Below, piece by piece: positions 24,855-33,618 of a stretch of 64,000 nt of DNA (its first letter is position 1; the number at the start of each line of letters is the position of its first letter). The DNA comes from JAFDYH01 sp049840875 (GTDB taxonomy: Bacteria > Bacteroidota > Bacteroidia > Chitinophagales > Chitinophagaceae). The DNA is taken from NCBI GenBank assembly GCA_049840875.1, contig JASGJE010000011.1, positions 930,001 to 994,000 on the forward strand, read 5' to 3'. The translations under genes were made by a program, and so were the position numbers. The notes under the pieces were generated by a model. The model worked only from the letters and a program-made list of their open reading frames with translations, did not search any database and was not told the origin of the DNA.

Positions 24855-25463
24855 TTAAACATACGATGAACCATTCTCAAACAACCCCCTTACCGTAGCT
24901 ACGTTCTCGGATACTGCCTTTAACTGGTAATGTGGCACATCCTGAAAGCTAATCCAATTGCCACCCCATTCTAATTCGGGAAGTTGCGGTAATACCAGTG
25001 CAGGTAATTGTTTATACTTTGTATCTGAGGTAAGGTATTTACCGTTTTCAAATAATCCGATATCCCATGCGATACCGAAGTTGTGATTACTTTGCCCACC
25101 TTTCGCATTAGTAACTTTTGGCTGTGTGTTGCCATTTCTGCCTTGTTTATATAAAGCATCCTGTTCAGCATAGGTTCGGGTTCCGGAAATTATTCTCACG
25201 TCTTTGCCCGCTGCTTTAAGAATAGATAAAAATTTTCTGGCAGCAATCTGCGCTTTCGGGATAAGAGTGATAATATTACTTTCACTTCTTGCATCTGCCG
25301 CGCCGTTCTGTTGCTTAATGATTTCACTTTGTTGAATAAAAGCTGCATCTGCAGCATCAGTCTCTGCTCCCCACGTACCGGTTAATCTACCTGTCAAAAA
25401 ACCATTCGCTTTCAAAAAGCGCTGGTAAAAAAGAACATCATGTTTTAATAATTGGTAGCTCAT
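24855..25463 (-). CDS. M15 family peptidoglycan peptidase, endolysin-like
   Basis: This 202-residue protein has the LAS/M15 zinc peptidase signature: SGTRTYAEQDALYKQGR, then the zinc motif SNHNFGIAWDIG (SxHxxGxAxD), and DVPHYQ with the third ligand. The fold is shared by VanY, phage L-alanyl-D-glutamate endopeptidases and D,D-carboxypeptidases. The N-terminal 60 residues may be a small cell-wall-binding unit. There is no signal peptide, unlike housekeeping carboxypeptidases, so it resembles phage endolysins that need another protein to reach the wall. It follows the secreted gene at 25489 by 25 bp, so it belongs to the island transcript. Confidence 0.88.
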   Translation of the reverse strand: MSYQLLKHDVLFYQRFLKANGFLTGRLTGTWGAETDAADAAFIQQSEIIKQQNGAADARSESNIITLIPKAQIAARKFLSILKAAGKDVRIISGTRTYAEQDALYKQGRNGNTQPKVTNAKGGQSNHNFGIAWDIGLFENGKYLTSDTKYKQLPALVLPQLPELEWGGNWISFQDVPHYQLKAVSENVATVRGLFENGSSYV

Positions 25464-25488
25464 TCTAGTTCGTTGGTTTAAGTGATTG

Positions 25489-28164
25489 TTACTTTGATTT
25501 AGTGTATAAATTGAAAACAGGAATATCTACACAAATGGATAAACTATATCGCCAATAAATATTATCGCTAAAATCTAATTGGCTGGTATCATTAACGCTG
25601 GTAACTTTTCGGAGATTAGGCCCCATCTGTACACCAAAGTTTGCAGACAAGGGAGATTTTGGAATACCAATAGACAAGAACAAACCTGGCGAAATAATAT
25701 TTTTAAGCTGAATTGCCGGAACCTGCGGCGTTAATAAAGTGTCAGAAGTATTATTGTTTTTAATAACTGTTCTGTCATCAGTAAATCTGAATGCAGTAAC
25801 AGCACCGATATCAATCAATGACAAGAATAACGATGACGACCACCCCTTTTTACCCTCGCCCCAGCCTCCTCGACCCGTACCCGCAAAGAAAATTGAATGC
25901 CCCCGACTGATTGCGATACCGATCGGAGCCGTTACTCCATAGGAATTGAATTTGAACCCTGTGTTGTCTACTCCTTTTATATGCTCATATCCTGTGTACA
26001 AGCCAACGTAGGCGTTCAGAGAAATATTAAACGGTGTTTCCCTTTTTATTCTTGCACTACCGGTAGGAAGGGCAAAAGCTTCAATCGTGCTTTCAACATC
26101 ATCCGGAGATTTAGCCTGAACCATAGCAGCCATAAATGATCCATATTTGAACAGGCTGCTTTTAACGTCAATGGTGTCTTTCAATTTTGTAGTTTCAATA
26201 TTTTTCAAATCGAATAAACCGATTGATGCTTTAAGAGAATCAAGCCTGACGAGATACTCTCTCTTTTGAGAGCTATCTAAACCATTAGCACGTATCAACG
26301 AATCCAGTCTCTCCAATAAAATATTAGTTTGCTGAAGTGTAACTCCAGAATTCTTTATTTCTTTCGCAACTTTCTTTGCTGCGCGGGCCTTAAGCATGTT
26401 AGTTGAAAGAGCTATATCCTTGTTTACTTTTATCAGATCGTAAATATGAACAGCGTTCACAATCGCTGCACTGTAACTTCTCTTACTGATATTCAAAATC
26501 AAATCGGTGGCAGTCTGAGCTACATCAAAATAATCCTTTAGTGTGTCTAAAAGGTTAATGCCGCCAAGCGCTTTTTTGATAACTTTTACCTCTGTAATTG
26601 CTGAAGCTTGCTTCAATAAATCAATGGCGGCTTTTGCATAATTGTAATATTGCTGTATGCCAAGCGAATCATTTGCTGCTTTTTGATATTGCTTAATCAG
26701 TGTGTTCAGCTTATTCGCCTTTTCTCCGAAACTGCTGATAAAGGTTCTTAGTTGACTATAGGTTGGGGCGATCTCTATTAAAACATCGGGCAGTGATTTC
26801 TTTTGGAAGGTAATCGGGGCGATATTACCATTTTGATCAATATCCAATGTCGTGGCCTGTTGATAGATTAATCCAAGATATATTTTAAAGGCTACAGTGT
26901 CCGTAACAAGCTGTTTAATCTGTTTGGAGCTGACCCAATAAACAGAATCTGTATTTACAGCCGTATCCTTTAGTGAAGCAGAAATAAGCTTCAAGGATTG
27001 TATGGCACCTTTCCAGTTTGGATTTAATGAATCGAGGTACTCAACAGGATAGTTTGCAAGGATATCTCCGGGATGAATTTTATCTCTTAGTTGACCAGCA
27101 ATATAGCAACCACTTCGAAGCGTGACAGCCAGTTCCAGATGTTTGCCGAAAAAGGCAGGATGATTTTCAATAATGGAAGGTAGATTCGTATTGAGCGTGC
27201 TTAAATCTTTTTCAAAACTTTCCCTTAATGTCTTAATGTATGCCTCATAATGGTATATCTCATCACCAATAATAGAAAGTGCCTGATAAGTCGCAGGAAA
27301 TACTGTTCGCAAATCAATGTAATTTGGATCCGCTATCAGTTTATTGAATTTATCGAAAAAAGCAATTGATAATTCCTGCTTTGTGCGTTTAACAAGGAAT
27401 TTAGCAAGACCGTCAGCAATGTTTGTAACATCAATGCCGCCAATAGATGAGGTAATAGAAGAAAAGGAAATTGGGAGTTTGCCATTTTGCTGTTGGACGT
27501 TTTTTAATCGAACGATTTTCAGCTTTGTCCAGTAATCATTCAAATAAACGTTATTCTTTAAAATACTGTCAATCTCAGAATCTCTCAACGTATCATTTCC
27601 CGCATAATGCGCAATAATAGTTTTCTGAGTTTTCGGATCATTCTTTTCATTAGCAAGAAATAATGCATCATAGTATGGATACCCGGCATGATAAATTGTA
27701 TTTCCGCCAGCAGTACTTTTCGAACTATCATTTGAAACAACTACTGCATTTTTAAATACAAGCTTCTTGTAGATGGCTACCGTAGAGTTTTCCCTATCAA
27801 GCTTTTCTATTGCAAGCTGGAATACACCGTTGAACTTGAATGATGTCGAACCTATTCCAGAGTCCTTTATCTTTAGTATAGTGTCCGTTTTTATAACAAT
27901 TTGCTGCTTGGCGCGGCTGCCAGCCGTATTATTTACCACTACCAAAAAAGCGTTTCTATTAGCATTAATCTTTAGCGCCCAGTTTTTATTTTCTATCGAA
28001 AGGGTATCGTCTTCTGTGTTATAAAACTCTTTACCATCCGAAATAGTAATTTTAGATTTATTCAAACTCTTAACATCCAGTGTCAGTGTATCTTTTGTTT
28101 CCTGACCATAGGCAAACTGAATTCCCCAGAAAAAAACTATTAAAAAGTATATTTTCATTTTCAT
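25489..28164 (-). CDS. Secreted protein of unknown function with a possible C-terminal barrel
   Basis: I do not recognise this 891-residue family. A signal peptide (MKMKIYFLIVFFWGIQFAYG) directs it to the periplasm or outer membrane. The first 150 residues look beta-rich. A long helical middle (about 200-680) contains coiled-coil-like stretches. The last 180 residues have alternating aromatic and glycine-rich strands (LNAYVGLYTGYEH, GVTAPIGIAISRG, ISPGLFLSIGIP), which suggest an outer-membrane beta structure. Its ATG overlaps the stop of the upstream protease gene as ATGA, so the two are translationally coupled and probably function together across the envelope. Confidence 0.8.
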   Translation of the reverse strand: MKMKIYFLIVFFWGIQFAYGQETKDTLTLDVKSLNKSKITISDGKEFYNTEDDTLSIENKNWALKINANRNAFLVVVNNTAGSRAKQQIVIKTDTILKIKDSGIGSTSFKFNGVFQLAIEKLDRENSTVAIYKKLVFKNAVVVSNDSSKSTAGGNTIYHAGYPYYDALFLANEKNDPKTQKTIIAHYAGNDTLRDSEIDSILKNNVYLNDYWTKLKIVRLKNVQQQNGKLPISFSSITSSIGGIDVTNIADGLAKFLVKRTKQELSIAFFDKFNKLIADPNYIDLRTVFPATYQALSIIGDEIYHYEAYIKTLRESFEKDLSTLNTNLPSIIENHPAFFGKHLELAVTLRSGCYIAGQLRDKIHPGDILANYPVEYLDSLNPNWKGAIQSLKLISASLKDTAVNTDSVYWVSSKQIKQLVTDTVAFKIYLGLIYQQATTLDIDQNGNIAPITFQKKSLPDVLIEIAPTYSQLRTFISSFGEKANKLNTLIKQYQKAANDSLGIQQYYNYAKAAIDLLKQASAITEVKVIKKALGGINLLDTLKDYFDVAQTATDLILNISKRSYSAAIVNAVHIYDLIKVNKDIALSTNMLKARAAKKVAKEIKNSGVTLQQTNILLERLDSLIRANGLDSSQKREYLVRLDSLKASIGLFDLKNIETTKLKDTIDVKSSLFKYGSFMAAMVQAKSPDDVESTIEAFALPTGSARIKRETPFNISLNAYVGLYTGYEHIKGVDNTGFKFNSYGVTAPIGIAISRGHSIFFAGTGRGGWGEGKKGWSSSLFLSLIDIGAVTAFRFTDDRTVIKNNNTSDTLLTPQVPAIQLKNIISPGLFLSIGIPKSPLSANFGVQMGPNLRKVTSVNDTSQLDFSDNIYWRYSLSICVDIPVFNLYTKSK

Positions 28165-30629
28165 ACAATTTTCATTTCATCGTGAATAGAAAAGATGTTT
28201 GATAATTTAATAGCATATGTATAATTGAGATCTCCACCGATTATCATCCCGACGGCATACCCCTTCATGTCAAAAACAATCGATCCGGAATTGCCTGGTT
28301 GGCTGATAGTCTTTTGTCCTGTCTTGTCGCTGGAAAGAATTAACAGGTCTTCGACACTTCTTATCTTATCTGAGTATTGAATGTCTATTGAAAGGGCATC
28401 AGTATATATCACACCGTTTTGCACGATCCCGGTTCCGGTTACATAATCGAAGTATTGTACAGCGATTTGGTTATTTACGTCAGCATTGGTCACTGCTCTA
28501 AATGATTTTCGCGTTATACCTAATTGCCTGTAGAGATCCGAGTTGTTGGCATTTATGTTTTCAGGAAACAATTGCGCAATGCTATAATCGACTGGCCCTT
28601 CGATGCCACCCGCCCAGCGTGATGCCAAACGGCTATCCTGGTGATCAAGTATTGTTGTGAAATTATCATCATTGTCATAATCAATATTCCCTTTTAACAC
28701 GTGCCAGCACGACAATATATGCCTGCTTTTTACATCGATGTTCTCTACTACGCAGCCCAACGAGCCAAAACCGTTTTGAGTGCTTTGATTGTATATCTCG
28801 CCTTGTTTTAATCCGATTAAATGTGATTGTGGAGCACCGCTAACTACAACCTTATACGGAACTGAAATATTATCAACGCTCATTTGCGGATATTTTGCCA
28901 AAATAGCCGCTTGTGTTGATTTATCAATTACGTTTATCTGAATAAAACCCGGGACTTTAAGAACTGCCTTAACGCCAGGTATGTTTCTGATGGAAGTACC
29001 TAATACCAAAATGGCTTTATCAAAAATATCGTTTACCAATGCTTGATGTTGAACTGGTATCTGTTGCTGGGGATGGACAATAACTTTGCCGTCAACCACC
29101 GATTCATCCTTCGTAATTTTCTTTTCCTCAGGCTTCACACCCGACCCTCTGAGAGACACCAGCTTTTTCAATAAGTCAAACCAAAAAGGAGCTCCGAGTG
29201 AAAGCATAAGTGCGGTAATAAAAAGCCCGCAAAAGCGAATTGGCGAAAAAAGTTTTGATACAATATACCTGGTCTTTTCATACCAGCTACATGAAATCTG
29301 GCCAGTAATAACTATCACATTGCTATCACCACTTTTAAAATCGATGCTATTTATAAATTTGAATTTGCCATTTGTAGCAGAGTCAGCCAACGCGATTATT
29401 GGCAGAAGATATTTCCGGGCTGTTTTTAAAGCAAAAGAATCACTGCTTCTTTGCAATTGAATAGAATCCAGTATTTGTTGGAGTGAATCAATTTGGAAAA
29501 TTTCGTATCGCAGTGTAGTGTCTGCATGTTTGTCTTTTACACTTGTCACCTTATAAGATTGATGCAAAGTGTCGACGGCCAGTATTTTTATTTTTTGTAC
29601 AACTGAATCTTCCTTTTTTCCGAGGATGTTAAAATTATTTTTGATCCTAAGAATACTATCCCGCAGATCTTTAAAAAGAGGAGCATTTAAAGAAAGTGAA
29701 TCGAAAAGGGCCATCTCGTTCTTCCTAATCTCACATTCATAGGGTTTGACAAGACGATCAGTTCCCCAACCTAATCCTAACACCAGGTTAGCTTCGTCAA
29801 TATCTTTCATTACATGCGAATAACCGCTGTCTAAAATCGCCTTATCGCGAACTGAATCTGCACTTGCCTTTAAAAAATCTTTATACCGGGTAGAATCCTT
29901 CGATAACTCTATTCCTATAGAAACAAGCTGCTGCCTTGCCTCTTTATCTTTAGAAAGAATTTTTGCAATCTGGATGGAATCCACATTAAATGTAGCAGCT
30001 ATCAGAAAACCAAGCCAGAATAGGATCAACTGAAGTTTCCTTTTATACCAACCTGTTGCCCTGTCCTGAGTTTCATTGTACCATGCTTTAAATCGTTCTT
30101 TCAACGTGCCAATATCCCTTACCTCATTACCGGCAATATTCCGCAATAGTTTCAGTGTGGAATTTTGAATGTGATGCGTATTGAACTGTAAACAAAACAA
30201 AACCTTATCGAAGTCTGTTTCACCTTTTCCTTTGTCTTTCAGAAGTTGTATTAATGTATCTGCAAAATTTTGCGGAGTTATGTAAGAGGGCTTCGTCTGA
30301 CTAAAAAAAGTCTTTTGTTCTCCTGCTTTATTTGACAGATATTTAATTGAAGGATGCTCATAGAACTTTCCGGCGAAACTGATCTTAAAACCTTTAGATT
30401 CTTTCAGAAAATATCGCTGAACAAATCCCCAGATTTTACGAGCAAAATTTTGTTTACTCTTCTGAAACCCTCCATCGTTTAGCATTTTTTCAATTGATAC
30501 TCTTAAAATTCTCGAACGCAATGCCATCCATGTAGCAACCATTTCTCCAACGATGGTTACTAATAAACTGTACAAAAGATATATTACTACAAGGCCGACA
30601 AATACATCAAATGCAACGTTGTTAATCAC
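28161..30629 (-). CDS. Multi-pass membrane protein fused to a trypsin-like serine protease
   Basis: This 822-residue protein starts with a membrane helix (VFVGLVVIYLLYSLLVTIVGE). It continues with the membrane-protein pattern PSYITPQNFADTL, then GWYKRKLQLILFWLGFLIAATFN, and LGAPFWFDLLKKL. This module is found alone in various bacteria and is uncharacterised. From about residue 600 a trypsin-like domain is fused, with triad His643 (SCWHV), Asp681 (PVDYS) and Ser781 (PGNSGS). Proteolysis could activate or cleave other island proteins. It is the first gene of the minus-strand island, preceded by a good promoter at 30827-30858. Confidence 0.87.
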   Translation of the reverse strand: MINNVAFDVFVGLVVIYLLYSLLVTIVGEMVATWMALRSRILRVSIEKMLNDGGFQKSKQNFARKIWGFVQRYFLKESKGFKISFAGKFYEHPSIKYLSNKAGEQKTFFSQTKPSYITPQNFADTLIQLLKDKGKGETDFDKVLFCLQFNTHHIQNSTLKLLRNIAGNEVRDIGTLKERFKAWYNETQDRATGWYKRKLQLILFWLGFLIAATFNVDSIQIAKILSKDKEARQQLVSIGIELSKDSTRYKDFLKASADSVRDKAILDSGYSHVMKDIDEANLVLGLGWGTDRLVKPYECEIRKNEMALFDSLSLNAPLFKDLRDSILRIKNNFNILGKKEDSVVQKIKILAVDTLHQSYKVTSVKDKHADTTLRYEIFQIDSLQQILDSIQLQRSSDSFALKTARKYLLPIIALADSATNGKFKFINSIDFKSGDSNVIVITGQISCSWYEKTRYIVSKLFSPIRFCGLFITALMLSLGAPFWFDLLKKLVSLRGSGVKPEEKKITKDESVVDGKVIVHPQQQIPVQHQALVNDIFDKAILVLGTSIRNIPGVKAVLKVPGFIQINVIDKSTQAAILAKYPQMSVDNISVPYKVVVSGAPQSHLIGLKQGEIYNQSTQNGFGSLGCVVENIDVKSRHILSCWHVLKGNIDYDNDDNFTTILDHQDSRLASRWAGGIEGPVDYSIAQLFPENINANNSDLYRQLGITRKSFRAVTNADVNNQIAVQYFDYVTGTGIVQNGVIYTDALSIDIQYSDKIRSVEDLLILSSDKTGQKTISQPGNSGSIVFDMKGYAVGMIIGGDLNYTYAIKLSNIFSIHDEMKIV

Positions 30630-30739
30630 ATTTACGATTTTATAATTTCAACTACTTTAAATCTTGTAATGAATGTTTACAAAGGCCGGCGTTAAATATC
30701 CGGAGGATACTTCAATAAATTTTACTCAATAAAATCCCT

Positions 30740-30757
30740 AAACACGAAGCCGTGTTT
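30740..30757 (-). promoter_or_regulatory. Hairpin in the leader of the island transcript
   Basis: AAACACG and CGTGTTT form a 7-bp stem with a 4-nt loop, between the predicted promoter and the first island gene. There is no T tract on the minus strand. It could affect leader stability or be chance. Confidence 0.3.
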
Positions 30758-30826
30758 TCACAGTGAACTTTAGAAAAATAAAAGGTGAGGTAGTAACTGA
30801 ATACGGTGGTTAACTAATCAGGTAAC

Positions 30827-30858
30827 CAAATCTAATAACATTTGAGTAATACATCCAA
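30827..30858 (-). promoter_or_regulatory. Promoter of the island operon
   Basis: On the minus strand, TTG (30858-30856), a 21-nt spacer and TAGATTTG (30834-30827) fit the Bacteroidota TTG-N(19-23)-TAnnTTTG promoter. Transcription would begin near 30820, giving a leader of about 190 nt before the ATG at 30629. The rest of the 424-bp gap (30630-31053) shows no gene. Confidence 0.6.
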
Positions 30859-31053
30859 AAAAATTTCAGAAAAAATTATCGCCAATGCTTAAACGATATT
30901 TTATTCATTCTTTCATTATCGCTTGAGCTAATATGTAATCGGAAATTTACTGTCAGATAAATTGAAATAGAGATAATAAGTGCAAACTCTTACCAAAGAG
31001 ATTCGATTAAAGAAACGGAGACTACCGAAGAATTTATTATCCTGGTTATTTTA

Positions 31054-32193
31054 TTACAATCGTGTTTTTAATCGCCCAATCATCTCATTCTTCCAACTAT
31101 TAAAATCTCCTTCAAGAATATGTATTCTTGCTTCTTTCACGAGCCATAAATAAAAGGCAAGGTTTTGTATACTTGCAATCGTCAAGCCAAGTATTTCTTG
31201 CGACTTCATTAAATGGCGCAGGTATGATTTGGAATAGAAATTACTTATTGCACAATCCAGACCATCGTCAATCGGCGAATAATCAAATTCCCATTTCTTG
31301 TTGTCGATATTAATTACTCCTTTGGTCGTAAAGAGCATCGCGTTGCGGCCGTTTCTTGTTGGCATTACACAATCAAACATATCGATACCGAGGCTGATGC
31401 ACTCCAGTATATTCCATGGTGTGCCAACGCCCATCAGGTATCTTGGTTTGTCGGTGGGTAAATGATCACAACACCAGTCGCATATTTCATACATTACTGG
31501 TTCGGGTTCGCCAACGCTTAAGCCACCAATCGCATTTCCCGTTGCATTTTTTGAAGAAACGTATTCACAAGATTGTTTGCGCAGATCTTTAAACGTACCG
31601 CCCTGTACTATCGGGAAAAGATTTTGGGTATATCCGTACTTATCAGTTGTACTATTGAATTGCGCAAAACATCTATCCAGCCAGCGATGGGTTAATTCCA
31701 TACTTGTCCTTGCATAAGTATACTCGCTACCGCCGGGCGGGCATTCATCAAACGCCATAATGATATCGCCGCCGATAGTACGTTGAATGTCCATTACATT
31801 CTCCGGGGCAAACAGATGCTTTGAACCATCGATGTGCGATTGAAAAGTAACACCTTCTTCTTTTATCTTTCTTGTGCCTGCCAATGAAAAAACCTGGTAA
31901 CCGCCGCTGTCGGTAAGGATAGGTTTATTCCATCCATTGAACCGGTGCAGACCACCTGCTTTTTCCAATACTTCAAGGCCGGGACGGAGATAGAGATGAT
32001 ACGTATTTCCAAGGATTATTTGCGCCTGCACATCACTTACCAGTTGTTGCTGTGTCACCGCCTTCACGCTTCCTGCTGTGCCCACCGGCATGAAGATAGG
32101 CGTAAGAATTTCTCCATGATCAGTCGCTATTTTGCCTGCTCTTGCCTTGCTATCTGTATCCGTTTTATGCAACTCAAATTGCAATGCCGCCAT
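31054..32193 (-). CDS. tgt: tRNA-guanine transglycosylase
   Basis: This enzyme exchanges guanine 34 for the queuosine precursor in GU(N) anticodon tRNAs. The 379-residue sequence shows MPVGTAGSVKAV, TDSGGYQVFSLA with the catalytic Asp region, GGLSVGEP, and the second active-site segment DMFDCVMPTRNGRNA. The usual zinc site, Cys-x-Cys-x2-Cys and a later His, is mostly missing: the region reads LDCAISNFYSKSYLRH, with one Cys and the His. Some other Bacteroidota Tgt proteins may share this. It is cytoplasmic. The start lies 32 bp from a TACTTTTG box at 32232-32225. Confidence 0.96.
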   Translation of the reverse strand: MAALQFELHKTDTDSKARAGKIATDHGEILTPIFMPVGTAGSVKAVTQQQLVSDVQAQIILGNTYHLYLRPGLEVLEKAGGLHRFNGWNKPILTDSGGYQVFSLAGTRKIKEEGVTFQSHIDGSKHLFAPENVMDIQRTIGGDIIMAFDECPPGGSEYTYARTSMELTHRWLDRCFAQFNSTTDKYGYTQNLFPIVQGGTFKDLRKQSCEYVSSKNATGNAIGGLSVGEPEPVMYEICDWCCDHLPTDKPRYLMGVGTPWNILECISLGIDMFDCVMPTRNGRNAMLFTTKGVINIDNKKWEFDYSPIDDGLDCAISNFYSKSYLRHLMKSQEILGLTIASIQNLAFYLWLVKEARIHILEGDFNSWKNEMIGRLKTRL

Positions 32194-32224
32194 GGTAAAA
32201 ATTTAAAATTATTAAATCGGGAGG

Positions 32225-32258
32225 CAAAAGTAAACTTTAAGAAGGCAACGAGGCACAA
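32225..32258 (-). promoter_or_regulatory. Possible tgt promoter
   Basis: TACTTTTG (32232-32225, minus strand) matches TAnnTTTG and lies 32 bp before the tgt ATG. A TTG at 32258-32256 is 23 nt upstream and falls inside the left arm of the 30-bp inverted repeat. Confidence 0.45.
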
Positions 32259-32357
32259 AGGCACCAAGTAAAAGTCATAGCCGTAAGTTGTCAATGGTCA
32301 ATAGTCAAAAGTGCATTCAGCAGAAGATACTTTGTGCCTTTGTGCCTCGTTGCCTTC
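32241..32357. repeat. 30-bp inverted repeat with one mismatch
   Basis: The left arm (32241-32270) and right arm (32328-32357) are complementary at 29 of 30 positions and enclose a 57-bp spacer. The arms begin GAAGGCAACGAGGCACAAAG. Degenerate GTTGCCT repeats continue to about 32390. It lies between divergent tgt and the glycosyltransferase gene. It may be a small mobile repeat; the transcript could form a long hairpin. Confidence 0.7.
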
Positions 32358-32483
32358 TTTCTTCTCGTTGCCTTGTTGCCTCTCAGCCTTCTCTCCTTTT
32401 ATCAACAGTTGTGAAATGATTTCGTTATTCTTTAAAAGCAACTCACCTAATTTCGCCGCGGATTCTTAAAACTGCCTGAGATT

Positions 32484-33614
32484 ATGACCTGGACGCAATG
32501 GAAAGCATATATGCCCCAGCTATTTTTTTACTTGTTCGTTTTTATTACACTCGTCCAGTTATTTTATTATCTCTGGTTTTTCAGAAGGTTAGCGTTTTTC
32601 AAAAAAAAGATCCATCCTCAATCTCAACAACATCCGGTCTCAGTCGTCATTTGTGCCCGGGATGAGGATGAAAATATAGCCCGGAATCTGCCAGGCGTAT
32701 TAGTGCAGCAATATCCATCAACGCACGAAGTAATAGTGGTAAATGATAATTCAGTTGATGATTCAAAGTACATTTTACAGGAGTTGAAACGAACCTTTAA
32801 AATGCTGAATGTTGTTGAGTTGACTCATGAGGCCAAGCTGATCAGCGGGAAAAAATATCCTTTATCTATTGGCATCAAAGAAGCTAAACACGAGATTGTT
32901 TTGCTAACGGATGCCGATTGTGTACCAGCCAGCGAATTCTGGATGCAGAAAATGCAGGATGGTTATTATAATGGAGTTGAGGTTGTGTTGGGTTACGGCG
33001 GTTATCATAAACTTCCGGGCATATTAAACAAGCTGATACGTTTTGAAACGTTTCATTCTGCTTTGCAGTATTTATCATACGCGTTAGCTGGTATACCATA
33101 CATGGGTGTGGGTAGAAATCTATCTTATAAAAAAGATGTTTTTCTGCGAAACAAAGGATTTGCGTCTATTAATCACATACCAAGCGGTGATGATGATTTA
33201 TTCATCAATAAAGTAGCGACAAAGAAAAATACGGCTGTTGTTTTGGATACAGAAGCAATCACGCTATCAAATCCCAAGCGATCATTTTCCTCCTGGATGA
33301 AACAAAAGAAAAGACATTATACCACTGCGAAATATTACAAGCCGAAACATAAATTCCTATTGGGTTTATACACTTTTTCACAGTTTCTTTTTTATCCCTT
33401 GCTGATTACAAGCGCCATTTTATTTGATTGGCGAATAGCGCTTGGCATTTATGGGCTAAAAACAATAGTGCAAGGCCTGATCTATTTTAAAGCAATGAAA
33501 AAACTTAACGAACCAGATCTGTGGCCGCTGTTCATACTGTTGGATATCTGGATGTTCTTTTATTATATCATCTTTGCACCTTCGCTTTGGAAAAAAGCAA
33601 AAAAGAACTGGTAA
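32484..33614 (+). CDS. Family 2 glycosyltransferase, membrane-bound
   Basis: This is a GT-A fold glycosyltransferase of 376 residues. An N-terminal membrane helix (LFFYLFVFITLVQLFYYLWF) precedes the catalytic domain (VSVVICARDEDENI). The metal-binding DxD motif appears in LTDADCVP, an acidic GDDDLF follows, and KKRHYTT is in the place of the QxxRW motif. Two or three membrane helices close the protein. It transfers a sugar to a lipid or polysaccharide acceptor at the inner membrane; the acceptor is unknown. rsmG follows after 4 bp, so the genes are likely co-transcribed. Confidence 0.92.
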   Translation: MTWTQWKAYMPQLFFYLFVFITLVQLFYYLWFFRRLAFFKKKIHPQSQQHPVSVVICARDEDENIARNLPGVLVQQYPSTHEVIVVNDNSVDDSKYILQELKRTFKMLNVVELTHEAKLISGKKYPLSIGIKEAKHEIVLLTDADCVPASEFWMQKMQDGYYNGVEVVLGYGGYHKLPGILNKLIRFETFHSALQYLSYALAGIPYMGVGRNLSYKKDVFLRNKGFASINHIPSGDDDLFINKVATKKNTAVVLDTEAITLSNPKRSFSSWMKQKKRHYTTAKYYKPKHKFLLGLYTFSQFLFYPLLITSAILFDWRIALGIYGLKTIVQGLIYFKAMKKLNEPDLWPLFILLDIWMFFYYIIFAPSLWKKAKKNW

Positions 33615-33618
33615 AAGA

